64,000 bases of DNA, from the NCBI GenBank assembly GCA_023151185.1, contig JAKLJL010000001.1:744001-808000 (forward strand), given 5' to 3'. Both the position numbers and the translations under genes were made by a program. This document shows, in pieces, positions 25,697 to 33,096 of the stretch. Below the pieces are notes generated by a model, which did not search any database, was not told the origin of the DNA, and saw nothing but the letters and a program-made list of their open reading frames with translations. The DNA comes from Bacteroidota bacterium. Its GTDB lineage: Bacteria; Bacteroidota; JABWAT01. Positions within the stretch are counted from its first letter, which is position 1; each line of letters opens with the position of its first letter.

Positions 25697-27147
25697 TGGG
25701 TCAGTTTCTTGAGTGGGTTACCCGCCTCAACTATGATCAATACCGGTTTGCAGATGCAGATTCCCGCCGGATCCGCAACCATGAACTGATTGGATTTCTG
25801 GTCGGTTTGGGAATCAGTCCGGTCAGGAAAAATGCAGTCGGGTTTAGTTTCGAAGGCCGGAAGATTGAGCATTTATCCTGGGGCCGCGGCCCAGTCTCCA
25901 TTTTACTCTGGAGTCAGATGCATGGCAATGAGCCCACTGCAACTCTGGCCCTGCTGGATCTTTTATCCTTTTTACATCAGGAAAAGGACAGTCCGTTTTG
26001 CCAATGGCTGTCCGGAAAAGTAACCCTTCATCTGGTTCCGATGCTGAATCCGGATGGAGCAGAACGGTTTACCCGGCGGAATGCACTGGGCATTGATCTG
26101 AACCGGGATGCACTCGATCTGGTGAGCCCTGAAAGCCGGTTTTTAAAAGCGGTCAAAGACCAGGTTAACCCGGTTTGGGGATTTAACCTTCACGATCAGA
26201 ATCCAAGATACAGTGTAGGATCATCCGGGAAACCGGCCATGCTGAGTTTGCTGGCGCCTGCCTTTGACCGGGAACGCAGGGATAATGAAAACCGGCTGAG
26301 GGCAAAAAAACTGACCGGCTTTCTCCGGCAGCAGGCCGAATTGCGCATCGGACCCCATGTCGGAAAATATGACGACGCCTTTGGAGCCCGGTGTTTTGGG
26401 GATAATATGCAGAAATGGGGAGTTTCAACCATTCTGATTGAGTCCGGCGGGTGGTACCAAAGTCCGGAAAAGGCAAAAATCAGAGAATTGAATTTCCGGT
26501 TGTTTCTGGCTGCCTTCGAGGCTATTGCATCCGGTGAGGTCGATCAGTTCCCGGTTGAATGGTATGAGACGATTCCCTTTAACGGACCGCTCCTGCCGGA
26601 GCTTAAACTGGAACGGACTTTCCTTGCTGACCGCCGGGTTGCAGAGCCTGTCCTGACCGATCTGGCCATCAACTACCCGCCAATGAATGACCTGGTCACA
26701 GGGAAGGAACAAATGGTGGGAGTGATTGCAGATGTCGGCGATCTGCATACAGTTCCGTCAATGGCAACGCTTGATTTTTCTTCGTGGATTTTAGAGCCAA
26801 TGCGGGCTAATTTTATGCCGATGCCTGTCACGACCGATGTGGTAAAACGGTCTGTCATGGAAGGAATAGATACTTTCTTTTATCCGGCGGCAACTGATCC
26901 CAAACGATTGAAATCACAGATTGCACTTTCGGTGAATCTGCACCGTGAAGATTTTCATTTTGACCATAACACCACGTCACTTCTTCCCGGTGAACGGGCT
27001 TCTTTCAGGATTCTGGATAAAGCCACCGGCGAGGTGGCAGCGATCTGGATTAATGGATTTGAAGTATACAGCCGGGAAAGAGGTTGGCAACAAGGTGTGC
27101 CCTGGGTGATGCCAAACCACGTCAGGGCACTGGAAGTTGAACTCTGA
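25696..27147 (+). CDS. M14-family zinc carboxypeptidase-like protein with C-terminal extension
   Basis: 483 residues, no signal peptide. Zinc ligands of the M14 fold: His76 and Glu79 in SQMHGNEPTAT and a later His in FNLHDQNPRY. NPDGAERF, GIDLNRD and the catalytic Glu in ILIESGG also fit. Residues ~310-483 form a separate, unrecognised domain ending in an all-beta stretch. Cytosolic M14 relatives cut C-terminal residues or amide bonds of small substrates such as muropeptides or N-acyl amino acids. Overlap with the dihydroorotase-like gene suggests a shared small-molecule pathway. The true substrate is unknown. Confidence 0.82.
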   Translation: MGQFLEWVTRLNYDQYRFADADSRRIRNHELIGFLVGLGISPVRKNAVGFSFEGRKIEHLSWGRGPVSILLWSQMHGNEPTATLALLDLLSFLHQEKDSPFCQWLSGKVTLHLVPMLNPDGAERFTRRNALGIDLNRDALDLVSPESRFLKAVKDQVNPVWGFNLHDQNPRYSVGSSGKPAMLSLLAPAFDRERRDNENRLRAKKLTGFLRQQAELRIGPHVGKYDDAFGARCFGDNMQKWGVSTILIESGGWYQSPEKAKIRELNFRLFLAAFEAIASGEVDQFPVEWYETIPFNGPLLPELKLERTFLADRRVAEPVLTDLAINYPPMNDLVTGKEQMVGVIADVGDLHTVPSMATLDFSSWILEPMRANFMPMPVTTDVVKRSVMEGIDTFFYPAATDPKRLKSQIALSVNLHREDFHFDHNTTSLLPGERASFRILDKATGEVAAIWINGFEVYSRERGWQQGVPWVMPNHVRALEVEL

Positions 27148-27148
27148 T

Positions 27149-27673
27149 TTATTCTGCCGGCTCTGAAACCGGTTCTGCCGGTTTTCTGCTTTCCAGAAAG
27201 GCAAGAATTAGAAGCAAAATAATTCCGCTGGTAATGCACATATCGGCGTAATTGAAAATAGCCGTCCTTACATAACCAAAACCCACGTTCAGAAAGTCTA
27301 CAACTGCCCCGTCTCTGAAAAACCGGTCGATCACATTACCCGCACCGCCCGATATTATAAAGGTAAAAGCCAGCACTTTTCCGAATGACTGGTTTTCAAG
27401 GTCCCTCCAGACGTAGACGCCAAGTCCGATCAGAAAAATCAAAACGACGATGTTAAAAACCAAAAAACGGATCTCAGCCGGCCATTCAGATCCAAGAGAA
27501 AAGGCAACCCCTGAATTTTCGACGTATACAACCCGCAGGATGTCATAGAAATACGAAGTAACCACTCCGTATTCAAGAGTTGTTCTGGCGATCCATTTTG
27601 TTAACTGATCGAACAGGAGGTTGAATATAACAACCAGGGATAAAATACGGATGTGGCGGGATGTGAGTGTCAT
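27149..27673 (-). CDS. lspA: Lipoprotein signal peptidase (signal peptidase II)
   Basis: 174 residues with four membrane segments. The two catalytic aspartates are in the conserved GGAGNVIDRF and AIFNYADMCI motifs, with DFLNVGFG between. It removes the signal peptide of lipid-modified prolipoproteins, of which this window alone encodes four (PhnD-like, TlpA-like, parvulin, GDPD). It ends one base after the M14 stop on the other strand. A TATTTTTG (TAnnTTTG) sequence about 30 bases upstream on the minus strand could be its -7 element. Confidence 0.95.
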   Translation of the reverse strand: MTLTSRHIRILSLVVIFNLLFDQLTKWIARTTLEYGVVTSYFYDILRVVYVENSGVAFSLGSEWPAEIRFLVFNIVVLIFLIGLGVYVWRDLENQSFGKVLAFTFIISGGAGNVIDRFFRDGAVVDFLNVGFGYVRTAIFNYADMCITSGIILLLILAFLESRKPAEPVSEPAE

Positions 27674-27801
27674 ATATTTCCGGTCAGGTTATAAAAGTTC
27701 AAAAATATTGTATTCCGTCATCTAAGTCCATTTTGGCACGGCGAATTCGCAGTTTGCCCGATCTTCCGTATTTTTACAGTTTTCACGGTTCCAGAGTTCC
27801 C

Positions 27802-30699
27802 ATGGCAGAATCACCGGTTCGGATTGCACTGATCCATTTTTTTATGACGGGTCCTTCGTTGAAGTATGACCAATGCTTCCAGTTTGGAATCCGGATCATT
27901 TCTGATCAGATGCAGCTTCCGGTGACCAGAATCCAAACCTTTCCGGTTACCCGGCCAATCACCGAAACTGTTCTCAGAGAATCCGGGTACAAACCCTCCG
28001 AAACTGAAAATCTGCCTTCTTTTTCTTCCTCAGTTGCTGACCTCAGAGAACTTGCAGCGTCCTGTGACTATCTTTATTTCTTTGGCGGACAGCATGAACA
28101 GGAATGGCTTAAAAACCAGTTTCCGTCACTCTGGCCGGATAAAATCCTGAACTTAAAACTGGCTGCCCAGCTTTTATTTCCTTTCCTGGATAAATTTACC
28201 CTGAAGACTCTTGAAAAACTTTCCGGTGTTTCCAGGCAGAGCCCACGGCTGGATATGGAAAGCAGTTTAACCGTCCTGACGGGATTTCTTAAAACCTGCT
28301 ACCTCAAATATCAGTCAGATGAGAAGGTCCGGTTTTTTATCAGCAGGTGCCGGGCTCTAACTTCGCCCGATCCGCTTCATTACTTTCTGGGATCCCTCAT
28401 TCCGGACCTTGACCGGTTTCAGGCCTTCCAGCTCAGTCAGCCTGATTTGCTCATGTCTGTTCCCGACCAGGTTGCCGGAATTGAACTGTATTTTAAACAA
28501 CAGCTACGGCTTAAAAGCATTCCGCTGAATCTTCTGCCCGAAACTGAAGACAAAATTGCTTTCCGCCCGGTCTCACCGGCTGTTATCCGTGATTATTTTG
28601 ATTCCGGAAAATTGGGACGGGGAACTGATGGATTTGACCGGCGGGATTCACAGGTCGATTATGCCCTTTCGGTCACGTCTGCCATCAATCAAAAAACCGG
28701 ACTTCTGCTCGAAGCCGGGACTGGAACCGGGAAAACCCTGGGATATCTGTTGCCGGCGATGGAGTTTTTAAGGTTAAATCCCGGAAAAAGAATCATTGTT
28801 TCGACAGCGATGAAAAACCTCCAGCATCAGATATTCTGGAAGGAAATTCAACGGATTAAATCTTTTTTCCCTCAGGCTTTCAGGGATCTGCAGGTGTCGG
28901 TTCTGAAGGGCAAATCCAACTACGTCTGTCTGGGGCATCTCAAGAAAAAACTGATACAGACCTGGAATGAGGAACTGTTCAATTTTGCAAAAGATGACAC
29001 CCTGCTTTCATTATATCTGGTCCACCTTGCCGGTTACCGTCATCTGGTAGATCTGGAAAGCATCCCACAGGAAATAGTTCAGCGATTTCCTGACCTGCCT
29101 GAACTTCTTGAACAGGTGAGGTCAGACATTGTCTGTTTTAAAGGTTCCTGTGATTACGGCGGTAACTGTGTCTACGACCAAACCGTCAAAGAAGCAGAAC
29201 GGAGCCAACTGGTCATTGTCAATCATGCCAAGTTTTTCAATATGCCGCAGTTTCTGACCGATAACTGCCATGCCATTATTATAGATGAAGCCGATTTGTT
29301 TCCGGCGTATTTTAAAGGGAGTTTGTCCGTCGAAATCAATGCCTGGGAAATCAGAAAACTGATATCTTCTGCCCTGGGTAAAAAAGGCCGGCCAGGCTGG
29401 CGAAGTCAGATCAAACTGGCAAAGGGACAGGACAAACTACTGGATGCAGATGAACTGATTGACAGGATCGGGGCCGGACTTCAGAAAATTACCAGAAAAC
29501 TGCAAACACTTGCCGCCAGCCGGCAGAACTTTTATTTGCCGGATTCCGCTGAAATCACCAGTGAATATGAACTGAAGCAGGTTTTCAGTGAATTGAGTGA
29601 ACCGGTTCAGGGTCTCAATCAGCTTATGCAGGAAATCCGCCAGGAAGAAGGATTTTCAGTTCCCGTCAGGGTTCAGAGCCTCTTTGCGGTTTTTCTGTTC
29701 CGGCTCGAGACACTGGCAGCAGCCTTTAATCTGTTTTCCCGGGATTACCTCAGTAAAACCTACTGCCATTTTGCATCGGTCAGGGATCAGGACTGGACGG
29801 TGGGAAAACGGGCCGTTTATCTTCATGAACGGTTCAGGGAATGGGTTGAAGACCACTCGCCAAGCTGGATATTTACCTCGGCCACCATGACTCTGGACGG
29901 AAGCTTTGATTTTTTTACACGGGAGTTGGGTATTCCGCCAGGTGACTACGAGGAAGTCATTATTCCCTCACCCTTTCACTATCCTGAACAGGCGGCGATG
30001 GGGATTGCCGGTTGGATTCCGCCGTACACGCATCATGATTTCAGGGTTCGCCTTGAATGGAATAACCTGGTTTCGGATACCTGCGGTTATCTCTCAGCGG
30101 CAGCCAATGGCCGGACCCTGATTTTATGCACCAGTTATGAGCAGATGGAAAGTATTTTCAAGTCCATTTCCGATCCGCTGGAATCAGCAGGTATTATGGT
30201 TTACCGTCAGGATGGTGCCAGTGTCGACATCATGAACCAGTTTGCTGAAAATGAGCATTCAGTTCTCATCGGCGTAGACCGGATGTGGACAGGAGTTGAT
30301 TTCCCCGGATCAACTCTTTCTCAGGTGATTATTGTCAAGTTACCGTTTACACCGGTTGATGACCCAGAAATGAAGCACCGGCAGGTTGTTGAAGGTCAGG
30401 GCTTCTGGTCATATTACAACGGAATTGCCAAATTGAAATTCAGACAGGGAACCGGCCGGTTAATCAGGACCCGGAAGGATACGGGGATGGTTGTGGTTCT
30501 CGATTCCCGGATTTCTGCAGGGAAAAACCAGCAGTTTCTTCATAATATTCCCAATATGCCGGTTTATCCGTTTAAGAACCTTTCTGAACTTGCCGGATTT
30601 CTGCTCAGGAAAACCAGACTGGATCAGGAATTCCGCAGCAGGGAACAGGTAATTCTTCCTGTATTGAAAAAGTTTGGCGCAGATCCTGTATCTTTGTAA
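27802..30699 (+). CDS. DinG-type superfamily 2 helicase with degenerate exonuclease-like N-terminus
   Basis: 965 residues from the ATG at 27802 (CATGGCAGAATCACC). The longer track start overlaps lspA and lacks family similarity. The helicase core starts near residue 270: Walker A EAGTGTGKT at ~304, Fe-S cysteines NYVCLG and VCFKGSCDYGGNC at ~375-455, IIDEADLF at ~493, FTSATMTLDG and the final RQGTGRLIRT. DinG/XPD helicases unwind 5'-3' and resolve R-loops or G-quadruplexes. Residues 1-240 look like the DnaQ/DEDD exonuclease domain of Gram-positive-type DinG, but its catalytic acids seem to be replaced (see findings). Confidence 0.88.
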   Translation: MAESPVRIALIHFFMTGPSLKYDQCFQFGIRIISDQMQLPVTRIQTFPVTRPITETVLRESGYKPSETENLPSFSSSVADLRELAASCDYLYFFGGQHEQEWLKNQFPSLWPDKILNLKLAAQLLFPFLDKFTLKTLEKLSGVSRQSPRLDMESSLTVLTGFLKTCYLKYQSDEKVRFFISRCRALTSPDPLHYFLGSLIPDLDRFQAFQLSQPDLLMSVPDQVAGIELYFKQQLRLKSIPLNLLPETEDKIAFRPVSPAVIRDYFDSGKLGRGTDGFDRRDSQVDYALSVTSAINQKTGLLLEAGTGTGKTLGYLLPAMEFLRLNPGKRIIVSTAMKNLQHQIFWKEIQRIKSFFPQAFRDLQVSVLKGKSNYVCLGHLKKKLIQTWNEELFNFAKDDTLLSLYLVHLAGYRHLVDLESIPQEIVQRFPDLPELLEQVRSDIVCFKGSCDYGGNCVYDQTVKEAERSQLVIVNHAKFFNMPQFLTDNCHAIIIDEADLFPAYFKGSLSVEINAWEIRKLISSALGKKGRPGWRSQIKLAKGQDKLLDADELIDRIGAGLQKITRKLQTLAASRQNFYLPDSAEITSEYELKQVFSELSEPVQGLNQLMQEIRQEEGFSVPVRVQSLFAVFLFRLETLAAAFNLFSRDYLSKTYCHFASVRDQDWTVGKRAVYLHERFREWVEDHSPSWIFTSATMTLDGSFDFFTRELGIPPGDYEEVIIPSPFHYPEQAAMGIAGWIPPYTHHDFRVRLEWNNLVSDTCGYLSAAANGRTLILCTSYEQMESIFKSISDPLESAGIMVYRQDGASVDIMNQFAENEHSVLIGVDRMWTGVDFPGSTLSQVIIVKLPFTPVDDPEMKHRQVVEGQGFWSYYNGIAKLKFRQGTGRLIRTRKDTGMVVVLDSRISAGKNQQFLHNIPNMPVYPFKNLSELAGFLLRKTRLDQEFRSREQVILPVLKKFGADPVSL

Positions 30700-30729
30700 C
30701 CTGATTTTTAAAGTAATTCATGGAAACCT

Positions 30730-31140
30730 ATGTCAATTGATCTGATTCTTGTCGTCATTCTCGCAGGGCTTATTCTCGCAAAATCGTTCGAACTGATTTA
30801 CATCCGGGTAATTGGCGGTCATGTTGAAAAAATAAACGTTGCCGAATTGAAAGAATATCTGAAAAATAAAAAACCCAACCGGGATTTTTTGCTGCTTGAT
30901 GTCAGAACAGAACCTGAATTGAAGATGGGCAAAATCGGTGGAAGTGTGAATATTGATTACCGGAAGTTCGATGCCAATGACGTTCTGATCAAAAATTTCA
31001 GGGAAAAGCCGATTGTGATTTATTGTGAAACCGGACCCAGAAGCCGGAAGATTGCAAACAAGCTGGCCAGAAGGGGATTCCCAAGAGTTTACTTTCTTGG
31101 CGGCGGTTATAAGGTTTGGCGCGGAGATGTTTCTATTTAA
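30730..31140 (+). CDS. Membrane-anchored rhodanese-like sulfurtransferase
   Basis: 136 residues. An N-terminal hydrophobic helix (LILVVILAGLILAKS) anchors a single rhodanese domain. LLLDVRTEPELKMGKIGGS and the active-site loop IYCETGPRSRK carry the catalytic Cys, followed by the closing Gly-rich GGGYKVW. It probably transfers sulfane sulfur or senses thiols at the membrane. The gene lies 30 bases after the helicase gene and may share its transcript. It is followed by a hairpin terminator at 31202. Confidence 0.9.
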   Translation: MSIDLILVVILAGLILAKSFELIYIRVIGGHVEKINVAELKEYLKNKKPNRDFLLLDVRTEPELKMGKIGGSVNIDYRKFDANDVLIKNFREKPIVIYCETGPRSRKIANKLARRGFPRVYFLGGGYKVWRGDVSI

Positions 31141-31199
31141 CCGTTAAAAAACCGGCTCATCGTTCAGAATCCCCGAAAACCAGGGGCCGAATCCGGAAG

Positions 31200-31230
31200 A
31201 AACAGGGTAAATCCCTGTCCTTGTTTTTTT
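31200..31230 (+). terminator. Terminator of the helicase-rhodanese transcript
   Basis: ACAGGG / CCCTGT hairpin with a 5-nt TAAAT loop, then CCTTG and seven Ts. Confidence 0.75.
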
Positions 31231-31245
31231 CTAATTTTGCAGGTC

Positions 31246-31276
31246 TTGACACAGACTTTACAAGTTATTACCTTTG
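31246..31276 (+). promoter_or_regulatory. Strong promoter-like sequence ahead of the non-coding hairpin locus
   Basis: TTGACA, 17 bases, TACCTTTG. The right box is an exact TAnnTTTG -7 element and the left box is the sigma70 -35 consensus with ideal spacing. No CDS follows for about 230 bases; the predicted start near 31283 would place the hairpin array at the transcript 5' end. Confidence 0.6.
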
Positions 31277-31282
31277 TTGAGT

Positions 31283-31440
31283 CACTTTGAAATCAGGCCA
31301 GTCCGGGCGCCTGCTTGCTCCGGATGGCCTTTAGAAGTAAGGAATGGGGACTCCTTACTTCGCTCGAAGGGGTAGAGCATGGGGACGCTCTACTCCGCCT
31401 GTCAGGGGGAAGGTATGGGGACGCCTTCCCCTTTTTTTTT
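31283..31440 (+). ncRNA. Candidate structured small RNA with three identical-loop hairpins
   Basis: Between a promoter-like sequence and a nine-T tract there is no plausible protein. Hairpin A (31295-31330, GGCCA..TCCGG/CCGGA.TGGCC) is followed by three hairpins: B 31334-31361, C 31369-31396 and D 31405-31432. Each of B-D has a 10-bp stem (C and D with one or two G-U pairs) and exactly the same 8-nt loop ATGGGGAC, starting at 31344, 31379 and 31415. The stems are unrelated in sequence, so pairing is kept while sequence changes. D plus the T-run is a perfect terminator. The estimated RNA is ~155-160 nt. The transcript start is inferred, not seen. A repeated palindromic element is the alternative. 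Confidence 0.55.
31405..31440 (+). terminator. Terminator formed by the last identical-loop hairpin
   Basis: GGGGGAAGGT / GCCTTCCCC stem, loop ATGGGGAC, then nine Ts. It ends the candidate small RNA and separates it from the parvulin gene. Confidence 0.8.
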
Positions 31441-31447
31441 GTCTCAT

Positions 31448-31479
31448 TTTGTTTCATTAATAATCTCTTCCTATCTTCG
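31448..31479 (+). promoter_or_regulatory. Likely promoter of the parvulin lipoprotein gene
   Basis: TTTG, 20 bases, TATCTTCG, one mismatch to the TTTG/TAnnTTTG consensus, about 30 bases before the ATG at 31508 and right after the preceding terminator. Confidence 0.45.
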
Positions 31480-31507
31480 CCTTTCTATTTTTAAAATCGG
31501 ACGTTTT

Positions 31508-32437
31508 ATGAAAAAATTTGGCATTGTCACGACAGGACTGCTGATGGCAGTTTTAGGGTGTTCAGATAAAGTTCAGGAAGGTGAAATCCTGCGGGTTGAC
31601 TCCATTCCTGTAAAAAAAATCAGAGTTGATGCTGCAGTTAATAACTACCTGGAGCAAATGGGTTCTCATAATGCTGATGATTCCATTAAAGTCAGAGAGC
31701 AAATCATTGAAGGCATGGTGAAAAATGCACTTCTTACCCTGAAAGCGAAAAAAGAAGGCTATACCTACGACTCGACCGAAGTTAACCGCTTTATCGCCAT
31801 GTACAAAGCTCAGATGGGCAGTGACTCTCTGATCAATAAAAAGCTGAAGGAAGCTGGTCTGACCATGGAAGACTGGAGAAATGATGTCCAGGATCAGAGC
31901 ATGATTGGCAAGTACCTTAAAGTTAAACTGGATTCTGTGATTAAAGCACCAGATTCAACTGCGGTGGATTCTGCCCGTAAAATGATGAAAAATTTCGAAG
32001 TTAAAGCCTCCCACATCCTGCTGAAAGTTCCAGCCGATGCTGCACAATCTGAAGTCGAAGCTGCTGCCAAGAAGATGGAAGGAATTCAGAAGGAAATTCA
32101 GTCAGCCGAAGGAAAAAACTTTGCCGCAATGGCCAAGAAATATTCACAGGATGGTTCTGCCCGTTACGGTGGTGACCTCGGTTATTTTAAAAGAGGAACC
32201 ATGGTACCCCAGTTCGAAGAAGTTGCTTTCGGAATGGCCCCCGGGCAGGTTTCCGGAATCGTCAGATCCCAGTTCGGGCTTCATCTGATAAAGGTTGAAG
32301 ACAGAAGAGAAATTGCAGTTCCCGAAGAAGCAGTACAGCGGGCAGCTCTGAATCTGACCAAATCAATTGCTTTCGATAAACTGATTGAAGAATTGAAAAA
32401 GGAATTCCCGATCGTCAAGCCGGAAGAATCCAAATAA
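31508..32437 (+). CDS. Parvulin-type peptidyl-prolyl isomerase lipoprotein (PpiC/SurA-like)
   Basis: 309 residues from ATG 31508. The track start at 31379 reads through a terminator hairpin and was rejected. A lipoprotein signal (LLMAVLGC) anchors it to a membrane. Residues ~45-150 resemble the SurA N-terminal chaperone region. Residues ~160-280 are the parvulin domain: KASHILLKV, FAAMAKKYSQDGSARYGGDLGYF and VSGIVRSQFGLHLIKV. It likely helps fold outer-membrane and secreted proteins outside the cytoplasm, relevant to the many large secreted proteins here. A terminator follows directly. Confidence 0.92.
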   Translation: MKKFGIVTTGLLMAVLGCSDKVQEGEILRVDSIPVKKIRVDAAVNNYLEQMGSHNADDSIKVREQIIEGMVKNALLTLKAKKEGYTYDSTEVNRFIAMYKAQMGSDSLINKKLKEAGLTMEDWRNDVQDQSMIGKYLKVKLDSVIKAPDSTAVDSARKMMKNFEVKASHILLKVPADAAQSEVEAAAKKMEGIQKEIQSAEGKNFAAMAKKYSQDGSARYGGDLGYFKRGTMVPQFEEVAFGMAPGQVSGIVRSQFGLHLIKVEDRREIAVPEEAVQRAALNLTKSIAFDKLIEELKKEFPIVKPEESK

Positions 32438-32444
32438 GAGTACT

Positions 32445-32470
32445 AAAAGGGGCTTATGGGCCCCTTTTTT
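32445..32470 (+). terminator. Terminator of the parvulin gene
   Basis: AAAAGGGGC / GCCCCTTTT stem with a short loop and continuing Ts. The T-run touches the 3' end of the convergent TPR gene. Confidence 0.85.
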
Positions 32471-32792
32471 ATATCCCCCCAAGCTCAAGATTCATCAACA
32501 GGGACTGAAGTTCAGACTTTGTGTGCTGGTTGCCCGCAAGAGCAGCCTGTTGAATACCGGTACGTAAAATTAGGGAAGCAGCCTCTTCTTTCCCGGTTTG
32601 AATCAGCAGTTGCCCCAACTGATAGTATGTCCCCAGATAATCCGGTTTTTCATTGACCAGCCTTTCCAGAAGGCTGATCGCCTCTGCCAGATTTCCTTCT
32701 GATTTAAATTCGAGTGCAAGGGCATACCGGGTAAATGCATCTTCCGGGTCTTTTTCAAGGAATTTAACCAACTTGCTTTTTCTGTCTGTCAT
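32469..32792 (-). CDS. Small tetratricopeptide-repeat protein
   Basis: 107 residues from the ATG at 32792 (the TTG two codons earlier is less likely). Two TPR units are visible: DAFTRYALALEFKSEGNLAEAISLLERLV and YLGTYYQLGQLLIQTGKEEAASLILRTGI. It is cytosolic without signal. TPR proteins act as protein-interaction scaffolds; the partner is unknown. It is divergent from the DUF2892 gene across a 96-base spacer. Confidence 0.82.
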   Translation of the reverse strand: MTDRKSKLVKFLEKDPEDAFTRYALALEFKSEGNLAEAISLLERLVNEKPDYLGTYYQLGQLLIQTGKEEAASLILRTGIQQAALAGNQHTKSELQSLLMNLELGGI

Positions 32793-32830
32793 GACCAAAA
32801 CTCAGTTTATTTCTTTTTTTCTTGTTTTGT

Positions 32831-32866
32831 GACACAATTTTTCAGATATATGTCTAAACATGTGTC
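32831..32866. promoter_or_regulatory. Nested inverted repeats in the divergent TPR/DUF2892 spacer
   Basis: GACACA and TGTGTC arms 24 bases apart enclose a near-palindrome AGATATATGTCT. The position just upstream of the DUF2892 ribosome-binding site suggests an operator or a leader hairpin. No known regulator motif is matched. Confidence 0.3.
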
Positions 32867-32888
32867 CGTTAAACCAAAGGAGAATGTT

Positions 32889-33071
32889 ATGCTGAAAAAT
32901 GTGGGTTCTGCTGATAAAGTTGTGCGCTATATTGTCGGTGCGGTAATTTTAGCTGCCGGTTGGTACTACGAATCCTGGCTGGGTCTCATCGGGTTGATTC
33001 CAATCGGAACTGCCCTGATCGGGTGGTGTCCGTTATATGTACCGTTTAAAATCTCGACTGAAAAGAAGTAA
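32889..33071 (+). CDS. DUF2892-type small membrane protein
   Basis: 60 residues from ATG 32889, chosen because AAAGGAGAATGTT gives an excellent ribosome-binding site; the upstream 20 codons of the track ORF lack one. MLKNVGSADKVVRYIVGAVI and the second helix LGLIGLIPIGTALIGWCPLY match the DUF2892 (YgaP C-terminal-like) family, which forms two membrane helices ending in a conserved WCPLY cysteine. In other bacteria this unit is fused to or beside rhodaneses; here a rhodanese lies 1.7 kb upstream. A terminator follows at once. Confidence 0.9.
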   Translation: MLKNVGSADKVVRYIVGAVILAAGWYYESWLGLIGLIPIGTALIGWCPLYVPFKISTEKK

Positions 33072-33073
33072 AC

Positions 33074-33096
33074 CAGGGGCCAAGGCCCCTTTTTTA
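33074..33096 (+). terminator. Terminator of the DUF2892 gene
   Basis: GGGGCC-AA-GGCCCC with flanking Ts. The tight loop may open to AGGGGCCAAGGCCCCT. It overlaps the stop region of the convergent Nudix gene. Confidence 0.75.

Noticed and set aside
27667-27801. Extended start of the DinG-like ORF
   Set aside because: The extra 45 residues overlap the lspA start and promoter region and do not look like protein of this family.
31379-31507. N-terminal extension of the parvulin ORF
   Set aside because: It reads through a hairpin-T9 terminator and the small-RNA candidate; ATG 31508 begins a proper lipoprotein signal.
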